Shown here: piece after piece, positions 25,169 to 33,117 of the stretch
Layout: every line of letters begins with the position of its first letter
Numbering within the stretch: the stretch's first letter is position 1
NCBI RefSeq assembly: GCF_007828045.1
Contig: NZ_VITN01000021.1
Coordinates: 1 to 64,000, forward strand
From: Nitrospirillum amazonense
Lineage (GTDB): Bacteria > Pseudomonadota > Alphaproteobacteria > Azospirillales > Azospirillaceae
Direction: 5' to 3'
DNA length: 64,000 nt
Notes under the pieces: generated by a model
What the model saw: only the letters and a program-made list of their open reading frames with translations
What the model was told of the DNA's origin: nothing
Database searches by the model: none
Program-made: the position numbers and the translations under genes

Positions 25169-26214
25169 GCGATGAGGCGGGCCTGGTCTATGTCAGCGAT
25201 AGCGATCCCGGCATCCGGCGGAGGAAGTCCGGATCGGGCTTCCGCTATTGCCTGCCGGACGGCGCCACAGTGCGCGACCCCGTGCTACGGGCCCGCATCA
25301 AGGCCCTTGTCATCCCGCCCGCCTGGACGGATGTGTGGATCTGCGCCGACACCCATGGCCACCTTCAGGTTACCGGCCGCGACGCCAAGGGGCGCAAGCA
25401 GTACATGTACCACCCCGCCTTCCGCCAGGCGCGGGAGGGGGCCAAGTTCCACCACCTGATCGATTTCGCCCGCCGCCTGCCGCAAATCCGCGACCGGGTG
25501 GCAAGGGATCTGGCCTTGCCCGGTTTGCCGCGCGACAAGGTGCTGGCCACCATCGTCCACCTGCTGGGCACGACGCTGATCCGCGTGGGCAACGCCGATT
25601 ACGCCCGCGACAATCAGAGCTACGGCCTGACCACCCTGCGCGCCGCCCACGTCAGCGTGGAGAAGTCGTCCCTGCGCTTCGACTTCAAGGGCAAGAGCGG
25701 CAAGCTCTGGCGGCTGAAGGTGACCGACCGGCGGGTGGCCCGGATCGTCAAGGCCTGCCAGGAGCTGCCCGGCCAGCCCCTTTTCCAATATCTGGACGGT
25801 GACGGTAACCGGCGAGAGGTCAGCTCCGCCGATGTGAACGCCTACCTGCGCAAGGCGGCGGAAGGGAAGGGGCCCACACGCGAAGACGGGGTCACGGCCA
25901 AGGATTTCCGTACCTGGGCCGGCACGGTCATGATGGCCCTGGCGCTGAACGACAGCCCGCCGCCCACCAGCCCCACCCATGGCCGGCGCATGGTCACCGC
26001 CGCGTTGAAACAGGTGGCGGCCCGTCTGGGCAACACCGTCACCATCTGCCGCCAATGCTATGTCCACCCGGTGATCATGGACGATTACCTGGCGGGCCGC
26101 TTCCGTTTGCGCCTGCGCCAGGACGGGCCGGCGGGGCTGTCCCCGGCGGAGGCCGCGGTGCTGACCGTGCTGCGCCGGGCGGAAAAGCGCCAGGACGCGG
26201 GGAACTTGAGCTGA
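25165..26214 (+). CDS. DNA topoisomerase IB
   Basis: A 349-residue poxvirus-type topoisomerase that relaxes supercoils through a 3'-phosphotyrosyl link. The N-terminal domain has DPGIRRRKSGSGFRY and IPPAWTDVWIC. The catalytic domain shows IRVGNADYARDNQSYGLTTL, the KDFRTWAGT helix with an active Arg, and the nucleophile Tyr in RQCYVHPVIMDDYL (about residue 304). It overlaps the preceding gene by 4 bp and is the last gene of the ligD operon. Confidence 0.93.
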   Translation: MSDEAGLVYVSDSDPGIRRRKSGSGFRYCLPDGATVRDPVLRARIKALVIPPAWTDVWICADTHGHLQVTGRDAKGRKQYMYHPAFRQAREGAKFHHLIDFARRLPQIRDRVARDLALPGLPRDKVLATIVHLLGTTLIRVGNADYARDNQSYGLTTLRAAHVSVEKSSLRFDFKGKSGKLWRLKVTDRRVARIVKACQELPGQPLFQYLDGDGNRREVSSADVNAYLRKAAEGKGPTREDGVTAKDFRTWAGTVMMALALNDSPPPTSPTHGRRMVTAALKQVAARLGNTVTICRQCYVHPVIMDDYLAGRFRLRLRQDGPAGLSPAEAAVLTVLRRAEKRQDAGNLS

Positions 26215-26225
26215 GCCGGGTGGTT
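26201..26225 (+). promoter_or_regulatory. Candidate EcfG promoter for katE
   Basis: GGAAC at 26201-26205 and GTT at 26223-26225 are separated by 17 bases. The -35 part lies in the last codons of the topoisomerase gene, and katE starts 52 bp downstream. KatE-type catalases are common members of the alphaproteobacterial general stress response. Confidence 0.55.
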
Positions 26226-26276
26226 GGAGCCGTGGACCGCCCTCCCGCCACAGCCGTCCCGCCGAAGAGGAAGCCC

Positions 26277-28478
26277 ATGTCCGACACCCGTTACGACGAC
26301 ACGCCCGTGCGCCCCGTGCCGCCCACGCCCAGCCCCACCCCGGACGCGATGGCCCAGCCGGCCGTCAAACCCGCGATGCCCAGCGTGCCCTTCGTCGGCG
26401 GTGATACGGCCAAGCAGCGTGACCTGGCCCCGGATAGTCAGGAGGCGGGGTCGGCGCTGACCACCAACCAGGGTCTGAAGGTCAGCGACGACCAGAATTC
26501 CCTGCGCGCCGGACCCCGGGGGCCGACGTTGATGGAAGACTTCCATCTGCGGGAAAAGATCACCCACTTCGATCACGAACGCATCCCGGAGCGGGTGGTG
26601 CACGCCCGGGGTGCTGCCGCCCATGGCATCTTCCAGGTGTATGAGCCGCTGTCCGACCTCACCACCGCCGCGCCCTTCCAGGACCCGGCCAAGGAAACGC
26701 CTGTGTTCGTGCGCTTTTCCACCGTGGCGGGGTCGCGTGGATCGGCCGACACGGTGCGCGACGTGCGCGGCTTCGCCGTCAAGTTCTATACGGAGGAGGG
26801 CGTCTGGGACCTGGTGGGCAACAACATGCCCGTCTTCTTCATTCAGGACGCCGTCAAGTTCCCTGACCTGATCCATGCGGTGAAGCCGGAACCGCATAAC
26901 GAGATTCCACAGGCCCAGTCAGCGCACGACACCTTCTGGGACTTCGTGTCGCTGACCCCGGAGTCCGCCCACATGCTGATGTGGGTGATGAGCGACCGGG
27001 CCATCCCCCGCAGCTACGCCACCATGGAGGGGTTCGGCGTCCACACCTTCCGCCTGGTGAATGCCGAGGGGAAGGCGCGCTTTGTCAAGTTTCATTGGAA
27101 GCCGCTGAAGGGCGTCTTCAGCCAGGTGTGGGACGAGGCGCAGAAGACCGCCGGCAAGGATCCCGACTTTCACCGCCGCGACCTGTTCGATGCCATCGAG
27201 CGCGGCGATTTCCCGCAATGGGAACTGGGCCTGCAGGTCATCGAGGAGGAGGACGAGTTCAAGTACGGCATCGACATCCTGGATCCCACCAAGATCATCC
27301 CGGAAGAGATGGTGCCGGTGCGCCGGGTGGGCCTGATGACCTTGACGGCCAACCCCGGCAACTTCTTTGCCGAAACCGAGCAGGTGGCCTTTCACGTCGG
27401 CCATGTGGTGCCGGGCATCGACTTCACCAACGATCCGCTGCTGCAGGGGCGCCTGTTCTCCTATCTCGATACCCAGCTGCGCCGCGTGGGCCCGAACTTC
27501 GCCGAACTGCCCATCAACCGGCCGCTGCAGCGGGTGGACAACAACCAGCGCGACGGCATGGGCCGCCGCCAGATCAACCGGGGCCGCGTCGCCTATTTCC
27601 CCAACGGCCTGGCCCACGGCTGCCCCATGCATTCGCCCGAGGCCGCCGATGCCTTCCGCAGCTATGCGGAGAAGGTGGACGGCGCCAAAATCCGCGTGCG
27701 CAGCGACAGCTTCGGTGACCATTTCAGCCAGGCCACCCTGTTCTGGAACAGCATGACGGGGTGGGAGAAGGACCACATCGTCGCCGCCTTCTCCTTCGAG
27801 CTGAACCAGTGCACCGACATGGTGGTGCGCCAGAGGGTGATGGACGTGATCCTGAGCAACATCGCGCTGGAATTGGCGCAGCGCGTGGCCGCCCGGACGG
27901 GCATTCCGTTGCCGGAGGCCCGGGCGCATCCGGCGGCAGCGGGCCAGACCGACGCCGATCTTAAGGTCGGCCGCTCACCCGCGCTCAGCATGGACCGGGT
28001 GGCGGAAGACATTCGGGGCCGCAAAGTGGCGGTGCTGGTGGACAAGGGCGTCAGCGCCGAACAACTGACCATCATCCAGGAAACACTGATGGATGAGGAG
28101 GCGATCGTGGAGGTGGTGGCCCCTGCCGCCGGCATGGTGCAGGGCGGTGACGGCATCCTGGTGCCCGTCACGCGCGCGGCACCCAACGCCCCGTCGGTGG
28201 TTTATGACGCGGTGATCGTGCCGAGCGGGGCGGGCACCAGCGCCCTACAGGCCAGCGGCTTGTTCCGCCATTTCCTCAACGAGGCCTTCCTGCATGGCAA
28301 GCCTATCGCCGCCATCGGCACGGGCGAACAGGTGCTGGCGGCCGCCAACCTGCCCACCGTGCTGAAGGAAGAGGGGGTCATCACCGGCGAGACACTGGAG
28401 GACACGCTGACGCTGTTCGTCGAGGCCATGCGCCGCCATCGTTTCCCCCAGCGAAACGTCGCGCCGGTGCCCGCCTGA
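26277..28478 (+). CDS. katE: Large-subunit (clade 2) catalase
   Basis: A 733-residue heme catalase that disproportionates H2O2. The catalytic His is in ARGAAAHGIF and the Asn in GNNMPVFFIQDAVKFPDL. The heme-ligand Tyr is in RLFSYLDTQLRRVGPNF. The last 150 residues are the DJ-1/PfpI-like domain typical of this clade. The ATG at 26277 has AGAGGA upstream; the frame open further left is non-homologous. A GGAAC-N17-GTT promoter precedes it and the general-stress regulators follow it. Confidence 0.95.
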   Translation: MSDTRYDDTPVRPVPPTPSPTPDAMAQPAVKPAMPSVPFVGGDTAKQRDLAPDSQEAGSALTTNQGLKVSDDQNSLRAGPRGPTLMEDFHLREKITHFDHERIPERVVHARGAAAHGIFQVYEPLSDLTTAAPFQDPAKETPVFVRFSTVAGSRGSADTVRDVRGFAVKFYTEEGVWDLVGNNMPVFFIQDAVKFPDLIHAVKPEPHNEIPQAQSAHDTFWDFVSLTPESAHMLMWVMSDRAIPRSYATMEGFGVHTFRLVNAEGKARFVKFHWKPLKGVFSQVWDEAQKTAGKDPDFHRRDLFDAIERGDFPQWELGLQVIEEEDEFKYGIDILDPTKIIPEEMVPVRRVGLMTLTANPGNFFAETEQVAFHVGHVVPGIDFTNDPLLQGRLFSYLDTQLRRVGPNFAELPINRPLQRVDNNQRDGMGRRQINRGRVAYFPNGLAHGCPMHSPEAADAFRSYAEKVDGAKIRVRSDSFGDHFSQATLFWNSMTGWEKDHIVAAFSFELNQCTDMVVRQRVMDVILSNIALELAQRVAARTGIPLPEARAHPAAAGQTDADLKVGRSPALSMDRVAEDIRGRKVAVLVDKGVSAEQLTIIQETLMDEEAIVEVVAPAAGMVQGGDGILVPVTRAAPNAPSVVYDAVIVPSGAGTSALQASGLFRHFLNEAFLHGKPIAAIGTGEQVLAAANLPTVLKEEGVITGETLEDTLTLFVEAMRRHRFPQRNVAPVPA

Positions 28479-28542
28479 GGCGCCTAGCCTCTCACGCGTC
28501 GCGCATAGGGGCGGCTTGGCCGCCGGCCCCCTTGCCACCGGT

Positions 28543-28737
28543 TTAGTGCTTGCGGTTTTTCCGATGCAGATTATCGACCAGGTCCAACAGGTGTTGGGGC
28601 ACGGGCTCCGCCGCCTCATCCTCGAACATCTCGCGCAGGCCCCGGTCCAGCACAGTCTGTGGGCCGGGCGGCATCCGGCGGGTACTGGCCGTCAGCAGCG
28701 ATCGCTTGCCATTCGGGGCTTTCGGCTGCTTGGTCAT
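28543..28737 (-). CDS. nepR: NepR-family anti-sigma factor
   Basis: A 64-residue protein that in this family binds and holds sigma EcfG until phosphorylated PhyR displaces it. The signature is VLDRGLREMFEDEAAEPVPQ followed by HLLDLVDNLHR, the two NepR helices. The N-terminus is basic and disordered. It lies 162 bp downstream of the PhyR-like gene on the same strand, with ecfG divergent beyond that gene, which is the classical general-stress locus. Confidence 0.85.
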   Translation of the reverse strand: MTKQPKAPNGKRSLLTASTRRMPPGPQTVLDRGLREMFEDEAAEPVPQHLLDLVDNLHRKNRKH

Positions 28738-28899
28738 GACGGATCCCCTGGATGCGGCCCTGGTGATCGGGCCTTGTTTGGGCCGGCGCGCCCTGGCGCC
28801 CGCATGTCCCCCGCCGGCTGGAACGATCATTATCAACAGGCGCCGCCGATCCAGCCAGCTTAATTGAGCCGCCGGCGGTCAACCACCCCTGGAGCTTAT

Positions 28900-29439
28900 T
28901 TACTGCAAGCCGGCGCCCCATCCGCCACCGGAAGCGTGGGCATGCGATGGCATATCGCCCGCCTGAGGAAGCCGGATGGTCATGTCGTCCTCCAGCATCA
29001 CCACGCCCGACCGCAGACCGTCACGGAAGGCCTGGCGGGCCAGGTTGATCTGGTGCTCCACCACCTCCAGCGGCAGGCCCAGGATCCAGGCGGTCTCATC
29101 GGCTGTGAACCCTTCCACCGCCGTCAGCAGCAAGGCCTCGCGCCGTTCGCAGGGCAGGGTGCGCAGCAGGGCGCCGGGGCCCAGGGTGTCGGGGACGGGG
29201 CTTTCGTCGCCCAGTTCCAGATGCCCGCCAGCATAGATGCGGTGGAACAGATGGAACAGCGTGCCGCGGTTGGCGTCCGGCCCCAGGATGCCCACGCCAT
29301 CCTGCACCAGCGTTTCCAACACCATGCGGACGTAGGCGTCGCCGCTGATGGCGCTGCCAGTCAATGCCCGGGCATAGCGGCGCAGGCAGGGTAGCTGTTC
29401 GGTGATGAGGTCGGCGGAGGCGTTGCTGTGTGCCGGCAT
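28900..29439 (-). CDS. PhyR-like sigma-mimic protein lacking the receiver domain
   Basis: PhyR is normally a sigma-like domain plus a receiver of about 260 residues in total; this protein has 179. LPCLRRYARALTGSAISGDA is the sigma-2-like start and REALLLTAVEGFTADETAWI the sigma-4-like part. The frame then reaches GVVMLEDDMTI, which resembles the first strand of a PhyR receiver, and ends 24 residues later in Gly/His-rich sequence. Only 162 bp separate it from nepR, too little for a lost receiver. GAGGAG precedes the ATG. It may bind NepR without phospho-control, or be a decayed copy with a full PhyR elsewhere. Confidence 0.75.
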   Translation of the reverse strand: MPAHSNASADLITEQLPCLRRYARALTGSAISGDAYVRMVLETLVQDGVGILGPDANRGTLFHLFHRIYAGGHLELGDESPVPDTLGPGALLRTLPCERREALLLTAVEGFTADETAWILGLPLEVVEHQINLARQAFRDGLRSGVVMLEDDMTIRLPQAGDMPSHAHASGGGWGAGLQ

Positions 29440-29807
29440 GATCTGCGTCGCTCCTCTCTATCTGGATCTGGCATCTGGATCTGGCGATTTGGTTTCCGAA
29501 CCTGCCGACCGGCGTGAAAGTTTCCTGGGCCCTGGAAACTTTCGATGCACGTTTTCGCGCTAGGGCGCATGCCATAATGAATTCGTTTGGTATAGGCGCT
29601 TCCGCCTACGACATATACGTGTTCGTGACACAATAGAGACGTGCGACCCCTCCCGGAAAATCCGAACACGACGCAGTTTTATGGGTCTATGCTTTTACCG
29701 CGTGCCGCAGAAGGCGCCGCGATGATCTCAAATCAACCTGAAGACCTCATCCATCCGATTCTCAAGGATCCCGTTTTCCTTGAGAGCATCTTGATACGGG
29801 GCGGATT
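29440..29807. other. Divergent regulatory region of the general-stress locus
   Basis: It lies between the PhyR-like gene and ecfG. A perfect 13-bp tandem repeat (29460-29472 and 29473-29485, ATCTGGATCTGGC) sits in the leader of the PhyR-like gene. Imperfect EcfG-type sites are present: GGAAA-N16-GTT at 29655-29678 facing ecfG, and GGAAA-N19-GTT on the minus strand near 29500-29526. Either could give autoregulation, but neither matches the exact pattern seen at the other genes. Confidence 0.4.
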
Positions 29808-30425
29808 ATGCCATCTGATTTACTATCGACCGACCTATCAGCGGGTGCGCTGAACAGGGACAAGCGGGATCCGGAATTTCGTGACGAGGTGTTGCGCCTG
29901 TTGCCCGCGCTGCGCGCCTTCGCCCGGTCGCTGACCAGCAACACCGCCGATACCGACGACCTGGTCCAGGATTGCGTGGTGCGCGCCTGGTCGCATGCCG
30001 ACCAGTTCACGCCCGGTACGAACCTGCGCGCCTGGCTGTTCACCATCCTGCGTAACCGCCACTATTCCATCGCCAAGCGCCGCCAACGCGAGGTGGCCGA
30101 TCCGGACGGCTTTCACACCGGTCGTATGATGATGGAGCCGGCGCAGGAATGGGGCATCACCGGGCGTGAGTTGAAGGCGGCCCTGGCCGCCCTGCCGGAG
30201 GACCAGCGCGAGGCGCTGATCCTGGTGGGCGGGGCCGGCGTCAGCTATGAAGAGGCGGCGGAGATCTGCGGCTGCGCCCTGGGTACCATCAAAAGCCGCG
30301 TGAACCGGGCGCGCACCAAGCTTGCCGGCCTGATGGGCCTGCCCAATCGTGTCGTCGCCCTGGGCGCCACCACCTTGCCGGCCGGTGCCGACGCGACATC
30401 CACGACCCAGTGGACCCGTCACTAG
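29808..30425 (+). CDS. ecfG: EcfG-family RNA polymerase sigma factor
   Basis: A 205-residue ECF sigma factor of the general stress response. Region 2 is LRAFARSLTSNTADTDDLVQ with NLRAWLFTILRN; region 4 is LPEDQREALILVGGAGVSYE with ICGCALGTIKSRVNRAR. The pairing with nepR and a PhyR-like gene identifies the EcfG type. Its recognition pattern GGAAC-N17/18-GTT occurs in front of several genes on both sides. Confidence 0.92.
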   Translation: MPSDLLSTDLSAGALNRDKRDPEFRDEVLRLLPALRAFARSLTSNTADTDDLVQDCVVRAWSHADQFTPGTNLRAWLFTILRNRHYSIAKRRQREVADPDGFHTGRMMMEPAQEWGITGRELKAALAALPEDQREALILVGGAGVSYEEAAEICGCALGTIKSRVNRARTKLAGLMGLPNRVVALGATTLPAGADATSTTQWTRH

Positions 30426-30519
30426 GGGAAACACGGCCCCTCCGCCGTGTCATCGCTCGCGTCTTGGCGGCTCCATGCGCCTGGACAAGCTGCATCAGTT
30501 GCAGCAGGCGTGATCTTTC

Positions 30520-30545
30520 GGAACAAAAACGTGCAGATCCGTGTT
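30520..30545 (+). promoter_or_regulatory. Candidate EcfG promoter for the DUF892 gene
   Basis: GGAAC at 30520-30524 and GTT at 30543-30545 are separated by 18 bases; the gene starts 48 bp downstream. The spacing is identical to three other sites in the region. Confidence 0.6.
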
Positions 30546-30592
30546 CAAGGCGGTGGACGGGAAACTCCCGCCCGCACGCGGAGGATACGGCC

Positions 30593-31096
30593 ATGGGCAT
30601 GTTCACCAAGGACATCGGAACGCTGCACGATTTGTTCGTGTATCAGTTGAAGGACATTTACTATGCGGAGCGCCGCATCGCGCAGGCGCTGCCCCAGATG
30701 GCCGCGCGCGCGGCGGATCTTGAGCTGCGGCACGGTTTCGAGACGCACGCGCGTGAAACGCAGGAGCAGATCGCCAGGCTGGAACAGGTGTTCCAGATGC
30801 ATGGTGCCGTGCCGGAGGCCGCGAAGTGCCCCTCCATCGACTGCATCATCGATGAGACCGACGACGTGGTGGGGGAGGTCGCCGACAAGGGCGTCCTGGA
30901 CGCCGCCCTCGTCGCCGCCGCGCAGTCTGTGGAGCATTACGAGATCGCGCGCTATGGCACCCTGGTCGCCTGGGCCCAAATGCTGGGCCGGGCCGACAGC
31001 GCCCAGCTGCTGCGCCTCAGCCTGGACGAGGAAAAGGCCACGGATGAATGGCTGAGCATGCTGGCCAGGACGCGGCTGAACCGGGCCGCCGCCTGA
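30593..31096 (+). CDS. DUF892 ferritin-like protein (YciE/YciF-type)
   Basis: A 167-residue four-helix protein. FTKDIGTLHDLFVYQLKDIY followed by YAERRIAQALPQMA is the family start, and E and H residues spaced along the helices (ELRHGFETHARETQEQIARL, SVEHYEIARYG, DEEKATDEWLS) fit a di-iron ferritin-like fold. Members are stress-induced in many bacteria; the biochemical role is unknown. GGAGGA precedes the ATG, and an EcfG-type promoter lies upstream. Confidence 0.9.
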   Translation: MGMFTKDIGTLHDLFVYQLKDIYYAERRIAQALPQMAARAADLELRHGFETHARETQEQIARLEQVFQMHGAVPEAAKCPSIDCIIDETDDVVGEVADKGVLDAALVAAAQSVEHYEIARYGTLVAWAQMLGRADSAQLLRLSLDEEKATDEWLSMLARTRLNRAAA

Positions 31097-31155
31097 CGTC
31101 CCGTGGATGCCAGCCGTTAACGCCTGGGGCATTTGTGGGGCGGCGGCCCGTACCG

Positions 31156-31181
31156 GGAACCGCAGGCGCCTTTCGGTTGTT
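31156..31181 (+). promoter_or_regulatory. Candidate EcfG promoter for the PRC-barrel gene
   Basis: GGAAC at 31156-31160 and GTT at 31179-31181 are separated by 18 bases. The gene starts about 100 bp downstream, which leaves a longer leader than at the other sites. Confidence 0.5.
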
Positions 31182-31282
31182 GTTCAAGCGGTTAGCAAAA
31201 CCGCCTTGCAACAACCGGGTGGCCCGCCCAGGCGCCATGCGCCATACGGGAAAAGCGGCCCGCCCCAACTGGAGGAGTTACC

Positions 31283-31693
31283 ATGAAACGCGCCAACCTG
31301 TTCCTGGCCGCCGCCCTGGGCGTGTCCGCCCTGGGCACCGCCGTCGTCCTGCCCGCCGCCCCGACCCTGGCGCAGGGCACCACCCAGCGCATCGCCTCCA
31401 CCAAGGTGGATGTGGCGACCGTGGCCACCGGCCACCGCTCGTCCAAGATCGTGGGCGCCAAGGTGGTGAACGACCAGAACGACACCGTCGGCACCGTCGA
31501 TGACCTGATCATCTCGCCCAGGGACAGCGTGCCCTACGCCATCCTGTCGGTGGGTGGCTTCCTGGGCGTCGGTGACCGCCTTGTGGCCGTGCCTTACAGC
31601 GCCCTGCAGATCACCGATGACAAGATCGAACTGCCGGGCGGCAACAAGGACGCGCTGAAGAACCAGCCGGCGTTCCACTACGCCAAGAGCTAA
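31283..31693 (+). CDS. Secreted PRC-barrel domain protein
   Basis: A 136-residue protein with a Sec signal peptide (residues 1-31, cleavage near PTLAQG). A PRC-barrel follows: SSKIVGAKVVNDQNDTVGTV, then DDLIISPRDSVPYAILSVGG. It is probably periplasmic. GGAG lies before the ATG. Periplasmic PRC-barrel proteins commonly accompany general-stress genes in alphaproteobacteria, in line with the EcfG-type site upstream. Confidence 0.85.
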   Translation: MKRANLFLAAALGVSALGTAVVLPAAPTLAQGTTQRIASTKVDVATVATGHRSSKIVGAKVVNDQNDTVGTVDDLIISPRDSVPYAILSVGGFLGVGDRLVAVPYSALQITDDKIELPGGNKDALKNQPAFHYAKS

Positions 31694-31719
31694 CGACGCC
31701 TGGCGTCCGAAGCCGACGG

Positions 31720-31750
31720 GACCCGCGGGAGGCGCACCCTCCCGCGGGTC
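31720..31750. terminator. Bidirectional hairpin between convergent genes
   Basis: GACCCGCGGGAGG at 31720-31732 pairs perfectly with 31738-31750 (13-bp stem, 5-base loop). It lies between the stops of two convergent genes and could end both transcripts, although there is no strong T-tract. Confidence 0.6.
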
Positions 31751-31759
31751 TCGTCGCGT

Positions 31760-31996
31760 TCAGCGCCGGCTGCTGCCGAAAATGAAGCCCAGCACCACGC
31801 CAAAGGCGGTGTAGGCCACGGGCGCGCTGGTCAGCAGGTCGGTCAGCTTCGCACCCGGCGTGCGGGGCGCCTGCCTGGGCGGGGGCGGGGTCTCGCCCGT
31901 GCCGTGATAGGCGCCCTCCGCCAGTTGCTCCAGCTTGGTGCGGGGCCGTGGGCGGGGCGGTTCGGCGGAAGGGTGGGGCGGCGTGAAAGAAGCCAT
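31760..31996 (-). CDS. Small membrane-anchored protein
   Basis: A 78-residue protein, Pro/Arg-rich and probably disordered over residues 1-45, then one hydrophobic helix (VAYTAFGVVLGFIFG, about 60-74) with basic residues at the end. GGAGGA-type ribosome site precedes the ATG. The upstream GGAAC-N18-GTT site suggests general-stress control. No family is recognised. Confidence 0.65.
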   Translation of the reverse strand: MASFTPPHPSAEPPRPRPRTKLEQLAEGAYHGTGETPPPPRQAPRTPGAKLTDLLTSAPVAYTAFGVVLGFIFGSSRR

Positions 31997-32067
31997 GGGG
32001 TTCCTCCTTGCTCACTGATCGAAGGGCGTTTTCCGCCCGTCTCAAGTTGGCCGTTTTGAATTGAGGA

Positions 32068-32093
32068 AACCGCTGCCCCGTCCGCCCTGTTCC
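32068..32093 (-). promoter_or_regulatory. Candidate EcfG promoter for the small membrane protein
   Basis: On the minus strand GGAAC (32093-32089) and GTT (32070-32068) are separated by 18 bases. The gene starts about 70 bp downstream. Confidence 0.55.
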
Positions 32094-32172
32094 GTCCCGC
32101 CCGCATTTCGACGGGAACCCGCGAAAGCCCGTGTCTGGAGCTTGGGACCGCGGCAAAAGGCGGAATGTGGCC

Positions 32173-33108
32173 TCAGGCCATGCCGCCGCCTGCCGCCGCC
32201 CGATAGGCCATGCCTTCCACCCCGTGTAGGAAGCCGTTGCTGAAGCGGCGGCTGGGGCAGAGGTCGCGCAGGCGGTCGCGGGCCGGGGCTACCGGAAGGA
32301 TGCCGTCCAGCACCGCACGGAAGGTTTCCGCCACCGCCACCATGTCGCAATCCTGCGGTGACAGGCGGAAGCGGCTGACACCCAGGGCGCGCAGTCGGCC
32401 TAGATCGCCCAGCAGGTCCAGATAGCTCCCGGATAGCGTCTGCACCCCGTTCACCGCCAGGAAGGGCGCGCCGTCCAGGGTGTCCAGGTCCATGCCGTCA
32501 GGGTGCTTCTCGCAGACATAGCGGCAGCCGTCCTTGTGCAGGCCATGGGCGCGGGCGTGGTAGCAGCGGGCGGAGATGGCCAGCGGCAGGCGGCCGAAGG
32601 CCTGCACCTCAAGCTGGGTGCCCGTCGCCGTGGCGGCCCCCGCCAATGCCCCGATGGCGTCAGCCGTCAGCTCCCCCGGCAGGCACACCCGGGTGGCGCC
32701 CTGGCGGGCCATCAGTTCCAGGGTGCCGGGGTTGTAGACGGCCACCAGGGGCCCCACGACGTGCGACCGGCCGGCGCAGGCGGCCACGGCCGTCAGGTCG
32801 TTGGCCTCCACCAGGAAATCGCTGTCATTGGCCAGCTCCATGACGCCCTGGCGCTCCCGCGCCTGCATGACCAGCGCCAGGCTGCCCAGCACCACCTCCT
32901 TGCCGGCCCGCCGCAGGCGTTCCGCCACCTCGGGGATGTGGCCGTCGAAGAAAGGCGCGCGCTTGGAGCAGACCACCTCGCCCAGGACGACGGTGTCGAC
33001 CGGCGCCTCATCGGCGATGCGGGCATAGAAGTCGCGCCGCCGCGCAGCCGGCCAGTGGAAGTGCAAAGGGCCCAGGGTCAGCTTGGGACGTTCGAGGTTC
33101 ATGATCAT
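32173..33108 (-). CDS. ubiV: UbiV, U32-family O2-independent ubiquinone hydroxylation protein
   Basis: A 311-residue U32-type protein. With UbiU and UbiT it allows ubiquinone ring hydroxylation without O2. The iron-sulfur cysteines are visible: EVVCSKR and RCYHARAHGLHKDGCRYVC. The strong site GGGGAGG precedes ATG 33108. It lies 9 bp after ubiU in a three-gene operon. Confidence 0.9.
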   Translation of the reverse strand: MIMNLERPKLTLGPLHFHWPAARRRDFYARIADEAPVDTVVLGEVVCSKRAPFFDGHIPEVAERLRRAGKEVVLGSLALVMQARERQGVMELANDSDFLVEANDLTAVAACAGRSHVVGPLVAVYNPGTLELMARQGATRVCLPGELTADAIGALAGAATATGTQLEVQAFGRLPLAISARCYHARAHGLHKDGCRYVCEKHPDGMDLDTLDGAPFLAVNGVQTLSGSYLDLLGDLGRLRALGVSRFRLSPQDCDMVAVAETFRAVLDGILPVAPARDRLRDLCPSRRFSNGFLHGVEGMAYRAAAGGGMA

Positions 33109-33117
33109 CCTCCCCGC

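Noticed and set aside
29655-29678. GGAAA-N16-GTT as an ecfG promoter
   Set aside because: One mismatch in the -35 word and shorter spacing than the five exact sites; kept only as a possibility in the intergenic entry.
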